Assembly (NCBI GenBank): GCA_946482325.1
Contig: CAMLRA010000006.1
Span: 5,565-69,564, forward strand
Length of the DNA: 64,000 nucleotides
DNA from: an uncultured Chromatiaceae bacterium
GTDB lineage: Bacteria > Pseudomonadota > Gammaproteobacteria > Enterobacterales > Alteromonadaceae
Direction of reading: 5' to 3'
Shown: positions 36,471 to 45,055 of the stretch, one piece after another
How the letters are laid out: each line of letters opens with the position of its first letter
Position numbering within the stretch: position 1 is the stretch's first letter
Position numbers and translations under genes: made by a program
Notes under the pieces: model-generated
Database searches by the model: none
What the model was told of the DNA's origin: nothing
What the model saw: only the letters and a program-made list of their open reading frames with translations

Positions 36471-36505
36471 GTAGGGGCGGTCGTGCGACGACCGGCCACC
36501 CCTAC
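36471..36505. repeat. 35-bp hairpin GTAGGGG...CCCCTAC
   Basis: GTAGGGGCGGTCGT (36471-36484) pairs with ACGACCGGCCACCCCTAC (36488-36505), apart from a bulge. The arms and the loop GCG resemble the short G-rich intergenic repeats seen in many genomes. Together with the 36323 element it fills the 36091-36649 gap before the metal-efflux operon; the remainder shows only the CusR-like box. Confidence 0.55.
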
Positions 36506-36561
36506 AGTCCCTAACCAGCCACCCCTGCAATCCCCGACATGACAACATTACCAACCCCAAC

Positions 36562-36577
36562 ATGACAACTTTGTCAT
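36562..36577 (+). promoter_or_regulatory. CusR/CopR-type box upstream of the metal-efflux operon
   Basis: ATGACAACTTTGTCAT is a perfect 7-bp dyad with a 2-bp centre. It equals the core of the known CusR/PcoR/CopR box (AAAATGACAANNTTGTCATTTT). It lies 73 bp before the first gene of the operon, a normal activator position. A second CATGACAAC half-site precedes it at 36538. No regulator for it is encoded in this window. Confidence 0.75.
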
Positions 36578-36649
36578 CTTGCTGTCAGGTCGTTGTTGGG
36601 CGGGCTTTGGCACACTGCCAGCATCGGAATTTTTCTGGACTGGGGTTTT

Positions 36650-37252
36650 ATGATGGTTTGGGGTTTGGTCAGGTCTGTGGCGCTGACAATTTGTTTGCTG
36701 GTTGCACCGCAACACGCACTGGCGCATGGCGGTGAAGATCACGGCGATGAAGACAAAGCGGCGTTGACGCTGCCGGCGGAAGGGCAGAGCCGGCGGGCTT
36801 ATGCCAGTTCGGAGTTGTTTGAGCTGGTGCTGGTGGCGCCAGAGGTTTCAGAAAACAACGCCGATACCCACCTGCAAATCTATCTCGATTATTATGCCGA
36901 CAACAGCCCGGTCAAAGACGCAGTGATTGAACTCAGCAGTTCGGCCTTTAGCGGCACCGCCAAAATGCTGCAGCCTGGGTTGTATCAGCTTGATGTCAAA
37001 ACCTTACCGGCCACGAGCCACGCCATCGCGCTGACGATTGAAGCCGGCGATGATATTGATTTGCTCAATACCAAACTCGATTTAACCCCACACAGTAACA
37101 CCGTTGAACATCAACACAGCTGGACTGAATACAGCACGCAGTATGTGATTGGCGTCGGTGCGCTGTTAGTTGGTTTGCTGCTGTGGCGGCTGGCCCGTCA
37201 ACGCAAAGCCGCAGGCAAAACTCCTGGCAAAAAAATGGGGGCAGCAGTATGA
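36650..37252 (+). CDS. Exported membrane-anchored protein of the metal-efflux operon (His-rich N-terminus)
   Basis: A 200-residue protein with a signal peptide ending HALA, then a His/acid-rich start of the mature chain (HGGEDHGDEDK), a beta-rich domain (about 50-155) and one C-terminal helix (YVIGVGALLVGLLLWRLAR). It is predicted periplasmic with a C-terminal anchor. It probably binds or delivers the metal to the efflux complex. The mature N-terminus has the same HGGEDH string as the next gene's product. The start is the ATG pair at 36650/36653, favoured by the signal peptide. The stop overlaps the next ATG (ATGA). Confidence 0.7.
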   Translation: MMVWGLVRSVALTICLLVAPQHALAHGGEDHGDEDKAALTLPAEGQSRRAYASSELFELVLVAPEVSENNADTHLQIYLDYYADNSPVKDAVIELSSSAFSGTAKMLQPGLYQLDVKTLPATSHAIALTIEAGDDIDLLNTKLDLTPHSNTVEHQHSWTEYSTQYVIGVGALLVGLLLWRLARQRKAAGKTPGKKMGAAV

Positions 37253-38424
37253 CCCTGCGAAACATCCTCAGCACACTGGTGCTGTTAGCACTCAGTCAGC
37301 AAATGCTGACCCAACCTGTTCAAGCCCACGGCGGTGAAGACCATTCGCATAGCCCGGCCCCGCTGGCGCAGGCGACCGGCGAGCAGCCGCGCCGCTTAAG
37401 TGACGGCAGTTTATATATCCCCAAATCCGCCCAGCAGTTATGGCAACTGCGCACCCGTCTGGTCAAAGCGGCGCAGCTTCCACAACAAATTGAATTACAG
37501 GGTAAAGTGATAGTTGACCCGGCTTTTGCTGGTTTAGTCGAAGCGGCGCAGCTGGGCGTGTTAAGCGCCGGGCCGGACGGCTGGCCGACGCTGGGGCAAC
37601 CCGTAACATCTGGTCAGGTACTGGCGTATCTACAGCCGGTGGATACCACGCTGGATCGCAGCAATCAGCAGGCGTTATTAGCAGAACTGGACGCGCAGAT
37701 TGCACTCGCCAAAGACCGGGTGCAGCGCTTTAGCACGCTCGGCGCTTTGGTGCCGCGTAACGAACTGACCACAGCGCAGATTGAATTAAAAGGCCTGCAG
37801 GCGCGGCGTAGTTTTGCTGCCAAAGGCACAGGCGCTGGTCTGGCCATAGTGGCACCAGTCACAGGCGTGGTCAGCACAGTGTTTAAACAAAGTGGTCAGG
37901 TGGTGGATAGCCGCGACGCACTGTTTCAAATCATTGACCCGGCACAGCTGCTCGTCGAAGCGCTGGCCTATCCGGCGCTGCCGGCGCACGGCGGTTTGAA
38001 TCTCACTGCCGACAGCCACGCCAGCGCCCGTTTTCCGGCAGCGGCTGAATCGCAGGACAGCCATTCGTTCAGTTTAAGTTTCCGTGGCAAAAGCCTGCAG
38101 CTGCAACAACAAGCGCAGCCGCTGTGGTTCAGCATCGATAACAGCAAGCCTGCCGCGACGCTGGATTTAACCGTCGGCCAGCCGCTGTTAGTCGAAGTCG
38201 CCACCGGCAAACAAATCAATGGCATGACTGTGCCACGCAGTGCGCTGCAAAAACTCGACAACGGTGAAACGGCGGTTTGGGTGCATCAGGCGGCCGAGCG
38301 CTTTATCGCGCAAAAAGTGCGGGTTGAACCTTTTAGTGCCAGCGAAGTGGTGGTGGTCAGCGGCTTACATGACGGCGACCGCGTAGTGGTGCAGGCCGCG
38401 TCGTTACTGGCACAGGTGAGGTAA
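37249..38424 (+). CDS. Heavy-metal RND efflux periplasmic adaptor (CusB/CzcB-like)
   Basis: A 391-residue membrane-fusion protein. A signal peptide ends at VQA, then the mature chain begins HGGEDHSHSPAP. The barrel-sandwich/alpha-hairpin core (LQGKVIVDPAFAGLVEAAQ, VTSGQVLAYLQPVDTTLD, LAELDAQIALAKDRVQRF, IVAPVTGVVSTVFKQSGQVV) and the C-terminal beta-barrel (VPRSALQKLDNGETAVWVHQ) match the HlyD-like adaptor family of CusB and CzcB. It links the inner-membrane pump to an outer-membrane channel. It overlaps the upstream stop and precedes the pump by 2 bp. The Met-rich copper site of CusB is not evident. Confidence 0.88.
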   Translation: MTLRNILSTLVLLALSQQMLTQPVQAHGGEDHSHSPAPLAQATGEQPRRLSDGSLYIPKSAQQLWQLRTRLVKAAQLPQQIELQGKVIVDPAFAGLVEAAQLGVLSAGPDGWPTLGQPVTSGQVLAYLQPVDTTLDRSNQQALLAELDAQIALAKDRVQRFSTLGALVPRNELTTAQIELKGLQARRSFAAKGTGAGLAIVAPVTGVVSTVFKQSGQVVDSRDALFQIIDPAQLLVEALAYPALPAHGGLNLTADSHASARFPAAAESQDSHSFSLSFRGKSLQLQQQAQPLWFSIDNSKPAATLDLTVGQPLLVEVATGKQINGMTVPRSALQKLDNGETAVWVHQAAERFIAQKVRVEPFSASEVVVVSGLHDGDRVVVQAASLLAQVR

Positions 38425-38426
38425 GC

Positions 38427-41400
38427 ATGTTTAATGCGCTGATCCGGCTCTGTTTGCAGCAACGCCTGTTTGTGCTGGGTGCGGCTTTGATCCTGCTGAT
38501 TTACGGCAGTTTCAGCCTGCGCCAGCTGCCGGTCGATGTTTTTCCTGACTTGAATAAACCCACAGTCACTTTGCTCACCGAAGCCGGCGGTATGGCGCCG
38601 GAAGAAGTGGAGCAGCTCGTCAGTTTTCCGCTCGAAACCAGCATGAACGGCATGCCGGGCGTCAGCCGCGTGCGTTCAGTGTCGGGCGTTGGGCTGTCGG
38701 TGCTGTATATCGAATTTGACTGGGGCTCAGATATTTACCGCAACCGCCAGATGGTGGCCGAACGCTTGAGCCTGGCTGGCGAACAGCTGCCAGAAGGCGT
38801 GGTACCGCAGCTTGGGCCTGTGTCGTCGATCATGGGCGAAATTCTGCTGCTGGCCATTCCGGCCGACCCAGACAAAGTCAGCCCGATGCTGGTGCGTGAA
38901 TTTGCTGACTGGGTAGTGCGGCCGCGTTTACTCAGTATTCCCGGCGTGGCGCAGGTCATTCCGATCGGCGGTGAAGTGCGACAATACCGGGTGGAGCCTA
39001 TCGCCGCGCAAATGGCGGCGCTGGGGGTGAGCCTGAATCAAATCGAACAGGCGCTGACCGGTTTTGGCGCCAACAGCAGTGGTGGTTTTTTAGAAGCGCA
39101 GGGCCGCGAGTGGCTGATCCGCAATATTGGCCGCACCACTGATTTAGCGGATTTGCAGCAGCTGGTCGTCACTGTGCAAAACGACCGGCCGGTGCTACTG
39201 AGCCAGCTGGCCAAGGTTGAAGTTGTCGCCGCCACCAAACGCGGCGACGGTGGTTACAAAGGCAAACCGGCGGTGATTTTGTCGGTGCAAAAACAGCCGG
39301 CCGCTGACAGCGTACAGCTGACCAAACAGATTGAAGCGGCGGTGACCGAACTCAGCAAAGGCTTGCCAGAAGGCGTGCAAGCGCCGGTGTTTTTGTTTAA
39401 ACAGGCTGATTTTATTAATAATTCGATTGATAACGTCATCGAAGCGCTGCGCGACGGTGCTGTGATGGTCGCCATTATCCTGTTTATGTTTTTACTCAAT
39501 AGCCGCACCACGGCAATTTCACTGCTGGCGATACCGCTCAGTTTATTAACCGCCGTGTTGGTGTTCCGTTATTTTGGCTTGTCGATCAATACCATGACAC
39601 TCGGTGGCCTGGCCATTGCGCTTGGTGAGCTGGTTGACGACGCCGTGGTCGACGTGGAAAACGTGCTGCGCCGCTTAAAAGAAAATGCGCAAAAAGCCGT
39701 GCCGTTGCCCGTGCTGAAGGTGATTGCCGATGCGTCCGGCGAAGTGCGTAGCGGTGTGGTGTACGCCACCTTGATTGTGGTGCTGGTGTTTGTGCCGCTG
39801 TTTGCGTTATCAGGCATCGAAGGCCGGCTATTCAGCCCGCTTGGTATCGCTTATATCACTTCGATTCTGGCCAGTATGTTGGTGGCGATCACTGTGACGC
39901 CGGTGCTGTGTTATTACCTGCTGCCGGGCCTGACGCAAAAACAGCATGGCGACAGCGCGCTGGTGCGACTGCTGAAAAAACGTGACGAGCAGCTGCTGCG
40001 CTGGTCTTTTGGCCATGTGCGTGGTCTGTTGGCGGTGGCGTTGATCGCGGTGGTGGCAGCAGCCAGTACTGTGCCGCTGTTTGCCCGTAGTTTCCTGCCG
40101 GCTTTTAACGAAGGCACGCTGACCATCAACCTGTTATTGCAGCCGGGCACGGCGCTCAGTGAGTCGAACAAAATCGGCGCGCTGGCCGAGCAGTTATTGC
40201 TGCAGGTGCCGGAAGTGACGCAAGTCGGCCGGCGCACCGGCCGCGCTGAACTGGACGAACATGCCGAAGGCGTGCATTACGGCGAAATTGACGTCGATTT
40301 AAAACCGTCAGAGCGACCGCGTGACGAAGTGTTAGCTGAAATTCGTCGCGTGTTATCGGTATTACCGGGCAGTGTCAGCGTTGGTCAGCCGATCTCGCAC
40401 CGGCTTGATCATTTGTTATCCGGCGTGCGGGCGCAAATTGCGGTGAAAGTGTTTGGTGACGACCTGGCGACGTTACGGGCGCTCGGTGCCAGTTTGCAGG
40501 CCGACCTTGGCAAAGTAGCGGGCGTGACCGACCTCACGCTGGAAAAACAGGTGTTAATCCCGCAGCTGAAAGTGCGCGTCGACTATCAAAAAGCCGCGGC
40601 TTATGGTGTGGCGCCGGGTGAGCTGCTGCATAGCCTGCAGCAACAAATCGACGGCGTGAAGTTAAGCCAGTTGGTCAGCAACGAACGTCGTTTTGATTTG
40701 CTGCTGCGCCTGCCGGACGGTGCGCGGGAGCCGCAGGCGTTAAGTGGTTTACTGATTCAGACACCCAAAGGCGCAGTGCCGCTGGCGCTGCTCGCCGAAG
40801 TAGTGGAATCAGACGGCCCGAACCAAATCAGCCGCGAAAATGGCCGGCGGCGTATTGTTTTATCGGCAAATGTCGAAGGCCGTGATTTAAGCCATGCCGT
40901 CACCGATATCCGCGCTGTGCTGGCGGCCGCCAACCTGCCGGAAGGGTATTTCACTGTGCTGGAAGGTCAGTTCCAGGCGCAGGAAGAGGCTTCATCGCTG
41001 ATTGCGCTGTTGTCGTTAGGTTCATTGCTGGCGATGTTGCTGGTGCTGTACAGCCGCTATCAGTCGTTGCGGCTCACCTTGATTATCATGGCGAACATTC
41101 CGCTGGCGCTGATTGGCAGTGTGCTGGCGCTGTGGCTCAGTGGTCAGCCGCTGTCGGTGGCGACCTTAGTTGGGTTTATCACGCTGGCCGGCATCGCGAC
41201 GCGTAACGGCATCTTAAAAATCAGCCATTACATCAACTTATGCCGCTTTGAGGGCGAAGTGTTTGGTCAGGCGATGATTATCCGCGGCTCCCTGGAGCGT
41301 TTAACGCCGGTACTGATGACGGCGCTGGTGGCGGCTTTTGCGCTGTTGCCGTTGTTATTTTCTGCGGACGCGCCGGGCAAAGAAATTCTGCATCCGGTGG

Positions 41401-41534
41401 CGGTGGTGATTTTTGGCGGTCTGGTCAGTTCGACTATTCTCGACACTGTCCTGACGCCGCTGATGTTTTGGTTATGGGGCCGTGAGCCGCTCGAGCGCTT
41501 GCTGGCCAATACGGATAAATCTGAAGTCTATTGA
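38427..41534 (+). CDS. Heavy-metal efflux RND pump (CusA/CzcA family)
   Basis: A 1035-residue RND transporter with 12 helices and two large periplasmic loops. Landmarks are LPVDVFPDLNKPTVT near the N-terminus, the helix-4 proton-relay motif E-L-V-D-D-A-V-V-D-V-E-N (401-412) with Asp404, Asp405 and Asp409, and GIATRNGILKISHY in the second half. Full length is typical of the HME subfamily. The metal is not decidable: the Met triad of CusA is not obvious, and the double Asp resembles divalent-cation pumps. The CusR-type box upstream suggests copper or silver control. No outer-membrane factor gene accompanies it. Confidence 0.93.
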   Translation: MFNALIRLCLQQRLFVLGAALILLIYGSFSLRQLPVDVFPDLNKPTVTLLTEAGGMAPEEVEQLVSFPLETSMNGMPGVSRVRSVSGVGLSVLYIEFDWGSDIYRNRQMVAERLSLAGEQLPEGVVPQLGPVSSIMGEILLLAIPADPDKVSPMLVREFADWVVRPRLLSIPGVAQVIPIGGEVRQYRVEPIAAQMAALGVSLNQIEQALTGFGANSSGGFLEAQGREWLIRNIGRTTDLADLQQLVVTVQNDRPVLLSQLAKVEVVAATKRGDGGYKGKPAVILSVQKQPAADSVQLTKQIEAAVTELSKGLPEGVQAPVFLFKQADFINNSIDNVIEALRDGAVMVAIILFMFLLNSRTTAISLLAIPLSLLTAVLVFRYFGLSINTMTLGGLAIALGELVDDAVVDVENVLRRLKENAQKAVPLPVLKVIADASGEVRSGVVYATLIVVLVFVPLFALSGIEGRLFSPLGIAYITSILASMLVAITVTPVLCYYLLPGLTQKQHGDSALVRLLKKRDEQLLRWSFGHVRGLLAVALIAVVAAASTVPLFARSFLPAFNEGTLTINLLLQPGTALSESNKIGALAEQLLLQVPEVTQVGRRTGRAELDEHAEGVHYGEIDVDLKPSERPRDEVLAEIRRVLSVLPGSVSVGQPISHRLDHLLSGVRAQIAVKVFGDDLATLRALGASLQADLGKVAGVTDLTLEKQVLIPQLKVRVDYQKAAAYGVAPGELLHSLQQQIDGVKLSQLVSNERRFDLLLRLPDGAREPQALSGLLIQTPKGAVPLALLAEVVESDGPNQISRENGRRRIVLSANVEGRDLSHAVTDIRAVLAAANLPEGYFTVLEGQFQAQEEASSLIALLSLGSLLAMLLVLYSRYQSLRLTLIIMANIPLALIGSVLALWLSGQPLSVATLVGFITLAGIATRNGILKISHYINLCRFEGEVFGQAMIIRGSLERLTPVLMTALVAAFALLPLLFSADAPGKEILHPVAVVIFGGLVSSTILDTVLTPLMFWLWGREPLERLLANTDKSEVY

Positions 41535-41548
41535 TAAAGAAGGAATCA

Positions 41549-42058
41549 ATGATGTTAAAGCCATTAGTAAAAACGCTGCTGTTGGCCGCTGGCCTGCTGA
41601 GTACTGCCGCTTTTGCCCACACCGACGAGTACTTAGATACTGTGGTGGGCCCAAACGGTGGCCAGCTGCGGATGGCCGGGGCTTATCACTTTGAGCTGGT
41701 GCTGGCCAAAGACGCCAAAGCCGGTGCGCCGAGCCCGGTGAAGCTGTATTTACTCGATCACGGTAATAACCCGCAGCCAGCCAAAGACGCCAAAGCCACA
41801 GTGCTGATAGTGTCGGGCAAAGCCAAGGCCAAAACAGAGCTGACGCCTCAAGGCGAAAACCTGTTAGCCGGCAGCGCGGCTTACACAGCGGCAGAAGATT
41901 TAAAAGCCGTGGTCAATATCAGCATCAAAACTGAACATGGTGAAATCACCGAACAAGCGATGTTCACGCCGTTTAAACCAGTGCCGGCCAAAGCGGAAGC
42001 TGAGCATGAGCACGGCCATGAGCATACCCACGAAGAAGAAAAAGGCCATAAACATTAA
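41549..42058 (+). CDS. Periplasmic His-rich metal-binding protein of the efflux operon
   Basis: A 169-residue protein with a signal peptide ending AAFA, a central beta domain that starts HTDEYLDTVVGPNGGQL, and a C-terminal tail E-H-E-H-G-H-E-H-T-H-E-E-E-K-G-H-K-H. It probably chelates metal in the periplasm and may hand it to the adaptor. AGGA lies 4 nt before the ATG at 41549 and 7 nt before the one at 41552, so either is possible. It follows the pump by 14 bp. A hairpin at 42074 may end the operon. Confidence 0.75.
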   Translation: MMLKPLVKTLLLAAGLLSTAAFAHTDEYLDTVVGPNGGQLRMAGAYHFELVLAKDAKAGAPSPVKLYLLDHGNNPQPAKDAKATVLIVSGKAKAKTELTPQGENLLAGSAAYTAAEDLKAVVNISIKTEHGEITEQAMFTPFKPVPAKAEAEHEHGHEHTHEEEKGHKH

Positions 42059-42073
42059 TTGTTTGCGTTGGTG

Positions 42074-42094
42074 AAGCTGTTATCGGAACAGCTT
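42074..42094 (+). terminator. Hairpin after the metal-efflux operon
   Basis: AAGCTGTT (42074-42081) and AACAGCTT (42087-42094) form a perfect 8-bp stem with a 5-nt loop. There is no T-tract after it, so it is a weak terminator candidate or a stabilising 3' hairpin. Confidence 0.4.
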
Positions 42095-42162
42095 TGCCAG
42101 TGCTGGTGGTTTTGTTTTATGCTCAGTGCTGGAATTTTCAGCAGGTAGCGTGGGTTGCATTG

Positions 42163-42978
42163 ATGCGTGCAGTCAAACTGTGGTGCAGACTGGGGGTGCT
42201 GCTGGTGTTTACTGCACTGGCCCAGGTAGTGACGCCTGAGGTGGTTCAGGCCGCAGAACTTAGTCAATTGCCGGTACGTATCGCTGCTGAAGACAACTGG
42301 CCACCCTTTTCTGACGAAAACGGCAAAGGCTTGTCGTCACAATTGGTCAGCGCCGCGTTCGCCCGCAGCGGTTACCGCATTGAAACTGTTGCTGTGCCTT
42401 ATGCCCGCGCCTTGCACTATACCGCCCACGGCAAAACCGAAGCCTGCTGGAATGTGACGCGTCAGGCCAACACAGCCCGCGATTATCTGTTGCACCAACA
42501 GCCGCTGTTTCAGGCGGCTTCTTCGTTTTATTTTCATGGTCTTGCCAAAAACTATCGTTCAGTCGCCGAAATCCCGGACGGCACTGTGGTCGGCGTGATT
42601 TTGGGTTATGAATATGGTGACTTATTCGAGCAGCACAAAAAGCGCTTTCAGCTGGTAGAAGTGTCAACTCATCCGCAGCTGATTTCGTTATTGCAGCACG
42701 ACAAAGTAGAGCTGGCGATTTTTTTTGATGAAGTGTTGGCTTATTACCTGGCACAACCGCCGCTGCGGCAAGTTCGCTTACAAAAAGGCCAGTTGAATCA
42801 TGTCAGCGATATTTATGTTGCCTTCAGCCGCGTTTCAGCGCGAAGCCAGCAACTGGCCGATGCGCTCGATGCCGGGCTAACCGAACTGCGCCGATCCGGC
42901 GATTATCAGCGCATTTTGAGACAATTTAAACAACAGCAACGCCCGGCTGCAGCAACAGCCAGCAGTAGCGCTGACTAA
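42163..42978 (+). CDS. Family 3 extracellular solute-binding protein
   Basis: A 271-residue periplasmic protein. Its signal peptide (MRAVKLWCRLGVLLVFTALA...VVQA) justifies the ATG at 42163 over an upstream open stretch of 23 codons. The mature chain starts with the SBP_bac_3 hallmark VRIAAEDNWPPFSDENGKGLSSQLV and continues with VPYARALHY and GDYQRILRQF. Such proteins bind amino acids or similar small molecules. No ABC permease or ATPase is next to it, so it may act alone as a sensor-type binding protein. It is not clearly part of the metal operon. Confidence 0.8.
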   Translation: MRAVKLWCRLGVLLVFTALAQVVTPEVVQAAELSQLPVRIAAEDNWPPFSDENGKGLSSQLVSAAFARSGYRIETVAVPYARALHYTAHGKTEACWNVTRQANTARDYLLHQQPLFQAASSFYFHGLAKNYRSVAEIPDGTVVGVILGYEYGDLFEQHKKRFQLVEVSTHPQLISLLQHDKVELAIFFDEVLAYYLAQPPLRQVRLQKGQLNHVSDIYVAFSRVSARSQQLADALDAGLTELRRSGDYQRILRQFKQQQRPAAATASSSAD

Positions 42979-43105
42979 GCAAAATAATCCAGCGCACGAC
43001 ACTGGACGGAACAGTGTGGTTCAGTTGCGATAAAGCTATCAACTTGTTTACTGGCTGTTATTATGTGCATCTACTTCCTGTGATGCCTGCCTGCCGGAGA
43101 CTGTA

Positions 43106-43954
43106 ATGAAGCTGAAATGTGCTGCCCTGTTCCCAAGTATCCTGTTATTAACTGCCTGCCAGTCCACCCCTGAAGAAGATATGCCGTTGCCGACCGGATT
43201 TGCCGAGCAGGCGCAGCTTATGCCGTTAAAACGCCCGGTGCTGACTTTTTCCGACGATGCCTGGCATCAGCAAATTGGCACTTATCAGCTGAATAATATG
43301 GATTTGTCCGGCAAATCGATGCAAAAAGTCAGCAGTGGCACCGAATGGCAAACCACAGCGCGTGGCGGTTTATTGTTTCAGCTGATTTTCCATGACAACG
43401 TCAATGTCGCCGGGGAAATCGTCAACAAATACAACAGCAAAGCTGAGCAAACTTTCAGTTTTGATATTCAGGCGCCCGGCACTGCCACAGTGCACAGCGA
43501 ATGTCAGATTCTGGTGTTTGGTCACGGCGAAGAGACGACTGACAATGGCGTGAACAGCTACAACTGGCAAACGTCAGAGCAGGAATTAAGTTACCTCGGT
43601 TGCCGCCTGACACAGGACGGGCAAGTGTCGCAGCTGGTGGTCGAAGACAAAGCCGGTGCTGCGCCGGTGTACCGGCTGCATCAGGGCAGCCGCCTGCTGG
43701 ATCTGACGCCGGTAACAGCTGCGCCGGAGCTGGCGAAATACAACAGTTTCTTTCAGAGCGGCGAAACGGGTTTTCTGTTAAAGGACGGGGCTTTGCAGCA
43801 AGCCGCTTTGCAGTTAAGCCATGACCAGTCACGCTTGTGGCTGAAAAAAGATCTGCCGGCGAATGCACAGGCCTGGTACATCGCTGCATTATTCAGCCTG
43901 CAGATGTATCACTGGCAAGATACACAATGGCAATTTGACCAGCCACAACATTAA
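43106..43954 (+). CDS. Lipoprotein of unknown function
   Basis: A 282-residue protein with a lipobox LLTAC giving an acylated Cys18. The mature chain is beta-rich (WHQQIGTYQLNNMDLSG, LLFQLIFHDNVNVAGEIV, TFSFDIQAPGTATVHSECQI). I do not recognise the family. Two cysteines (in HSECQIL and LGCRLT) could form a disulfide. GGAG lies 6 nt before the ATG. The stop shares the bases TTAA with the stop of the converging transporter gene, so the two genes end on top of each other. Confidence 0.7.
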   Translation: MKLKCAALFPSILLLTACQSTPEEDMPLPTGFAEQAQLMPLKRPVLTFSDDAWHQQIGTYQLNNMDLSGKSMQKVSSGTEWQTTARGGLLFQLIFHDNVNVAGEIVNKYNSKAEQTFSFDIQAPGTATVHSECQILVFGHGEETTDNGVNSYNWQTSEQELSYLGCRLTQDGQVSQLVVEDKAGAAPVYRLHQGSRLLDLTPVTAAPELAKYNSFFQSGETGFLLKDGALQQAALQLSHDQSRLWLKKDLPANAQAWYIAALFSLQMYHWQDTQWQFDQPQH

Positions 43955-44958
43955 GCGGCGGTTTGTGCTGCAGGCCGCCAGACTTTGCCCAATTGCCACA
44001 GATAACGGCTCAGCACATAACCGCAGACGGTCAGTGCCACGGCAAACTCCAGTTGCGCCAGCAGTTGTTGCCAGGTGGCCAGTTGCTGCAGCAATGCTGA
44101 AGTTTGCAGCGCCAGATGGGCAGACAATTTCAGCAGGGCGGTGGCGCTAATCACCAGCGGGAAAGTACAGGCGGCGAAGGCCGGATTAAAGCTGCCGCGC
44201 AGCAGCTGCGGCAGTTGCCACCAGACCCGTAATGTCAGCAGCAGCGCGACCGCGCTCAGGCTCAGTAATAAGCTGACCGGCAACACGGCCGCGAGTGGCA
44301 GACACAGCAAGCCAGTTAACGTCAGGCTGCCGGGTGCCGCCAGAATCGCCAGCAAAGGCCGTTGTGGCAGAGGTAAAGGTGTGCCACGCCGTAAGCGGTA
44401 TAACATCAGCGGCAACATCAACAGGTAAGCCAGCAGACCGGCGCCGGCCAGCAGCTGCAACAGCCACAACGGCGCGCTGACGGGCGCTGTCAGCACTGCC
44501 ACGACAAAACCAATTGGCGGAATAAACCAGGCCGGTACTAAATCAGTCAGCGCAAACTGTCTCAGACGGTGACGGATAAAACCAGTCAGTAACGTCAGAT
44601 GCCCGGCCAGCGCCAGCCACCAGCACAAGCTGGCCAGCGTTGGGTTAAATGACTGCCAGGCTGCAGTTTGCACCAGCGTCGCCATGCAGATCACCGGCAG
44701 CAGACTGCCCGCCACCGGATGCGCCAGCTCTTGCAACAACAGCTGCGGAGCGCGCAAAAACTTCAGTAGCACCGCCAGTAATAGCGGCAATGCCAGTAGC
44801 GCTGCGGCTTGCTGCAATCTGCCGTCTTGGGCAAAGAGCTGATCGGCACACCAGCCGAGGCTGGCGAGGCCGAGCGCTAAACCTGCTGCTGCTGTCGGGA
44901 CGCGTTTTAATGACAGACGCTGGAACAGCAGGTGGCAAAGAAGATTAAACTGGCGCAT
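43951..44958 (-). CDS. TDT-family membrane transporter (TehA/SLAC1-like)
   Basis: A 335-residue protein with about 10 hydrophobic helices. Landmarks are VPTAAAGLALGLASLG, LAHPVAGSLLPVICMATLVQ, LVPAWFIPPIGFVVAV and the near-C-terminal SFNPAFAACTFPLVISATA. These match the tellurite-resistance/dicarboxylate transporter family, whose TehA-like members form anion channels. The substrate is unknown. It is divergent from a LysR gene, which likely regulates it. Confidence 0.8.
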   Translation of the reverse strand: MRQFNLLCHLLFQRLSLKRVPTAAAGLALGLASLGWCADQLFAQDGRLQQAAALLALPLLLAVLLKFLRAPQLLLQELAHPVAGSLLPVICMATLVQTAAWQSFNPTLASLCWWLALAGHLTLLTGFIRHRLRQFALTDLVPAWFIPPIGFVVAVLTAPVSAPLWLLQLLAGAGLLAYLLMLPLMLYRLRRGTPLPLPQRPLLAILAAPGSLTLTGLLCLPLAAVLPVSLLLSLSAVALLLTLRVWWQLPQLLRGSFNPAFAACTFPLVISATALLKLSAHLALQTSALLQQLATWQQLLAQLEFAVALTVCGYVLSRYLWQLGKVWRPAAQTAA

Positions 44959-45055
44959 TGGGTTACCTCAAAAGTGGTAGCAATGGCGCTAGCTTAGGTT
45001 GCTTTAGATGTTTAGAATATCGATATAAATTTAACTAATCATTTAGAAAAACTAT

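Noticed and set aside
42094..42162. Longer N-terminus for the family 3 binding protein
   Set aside because: The extra codons overlap the operon-end hairpin, and the signal peptide begins at 42163.
45017..45026. ATATCGATAT palindrome as a defined LysR operator
   Set aside because: It is short and A+T-rich, and no matching second half-site or T-N11-A dyad could be fixed with confidence.
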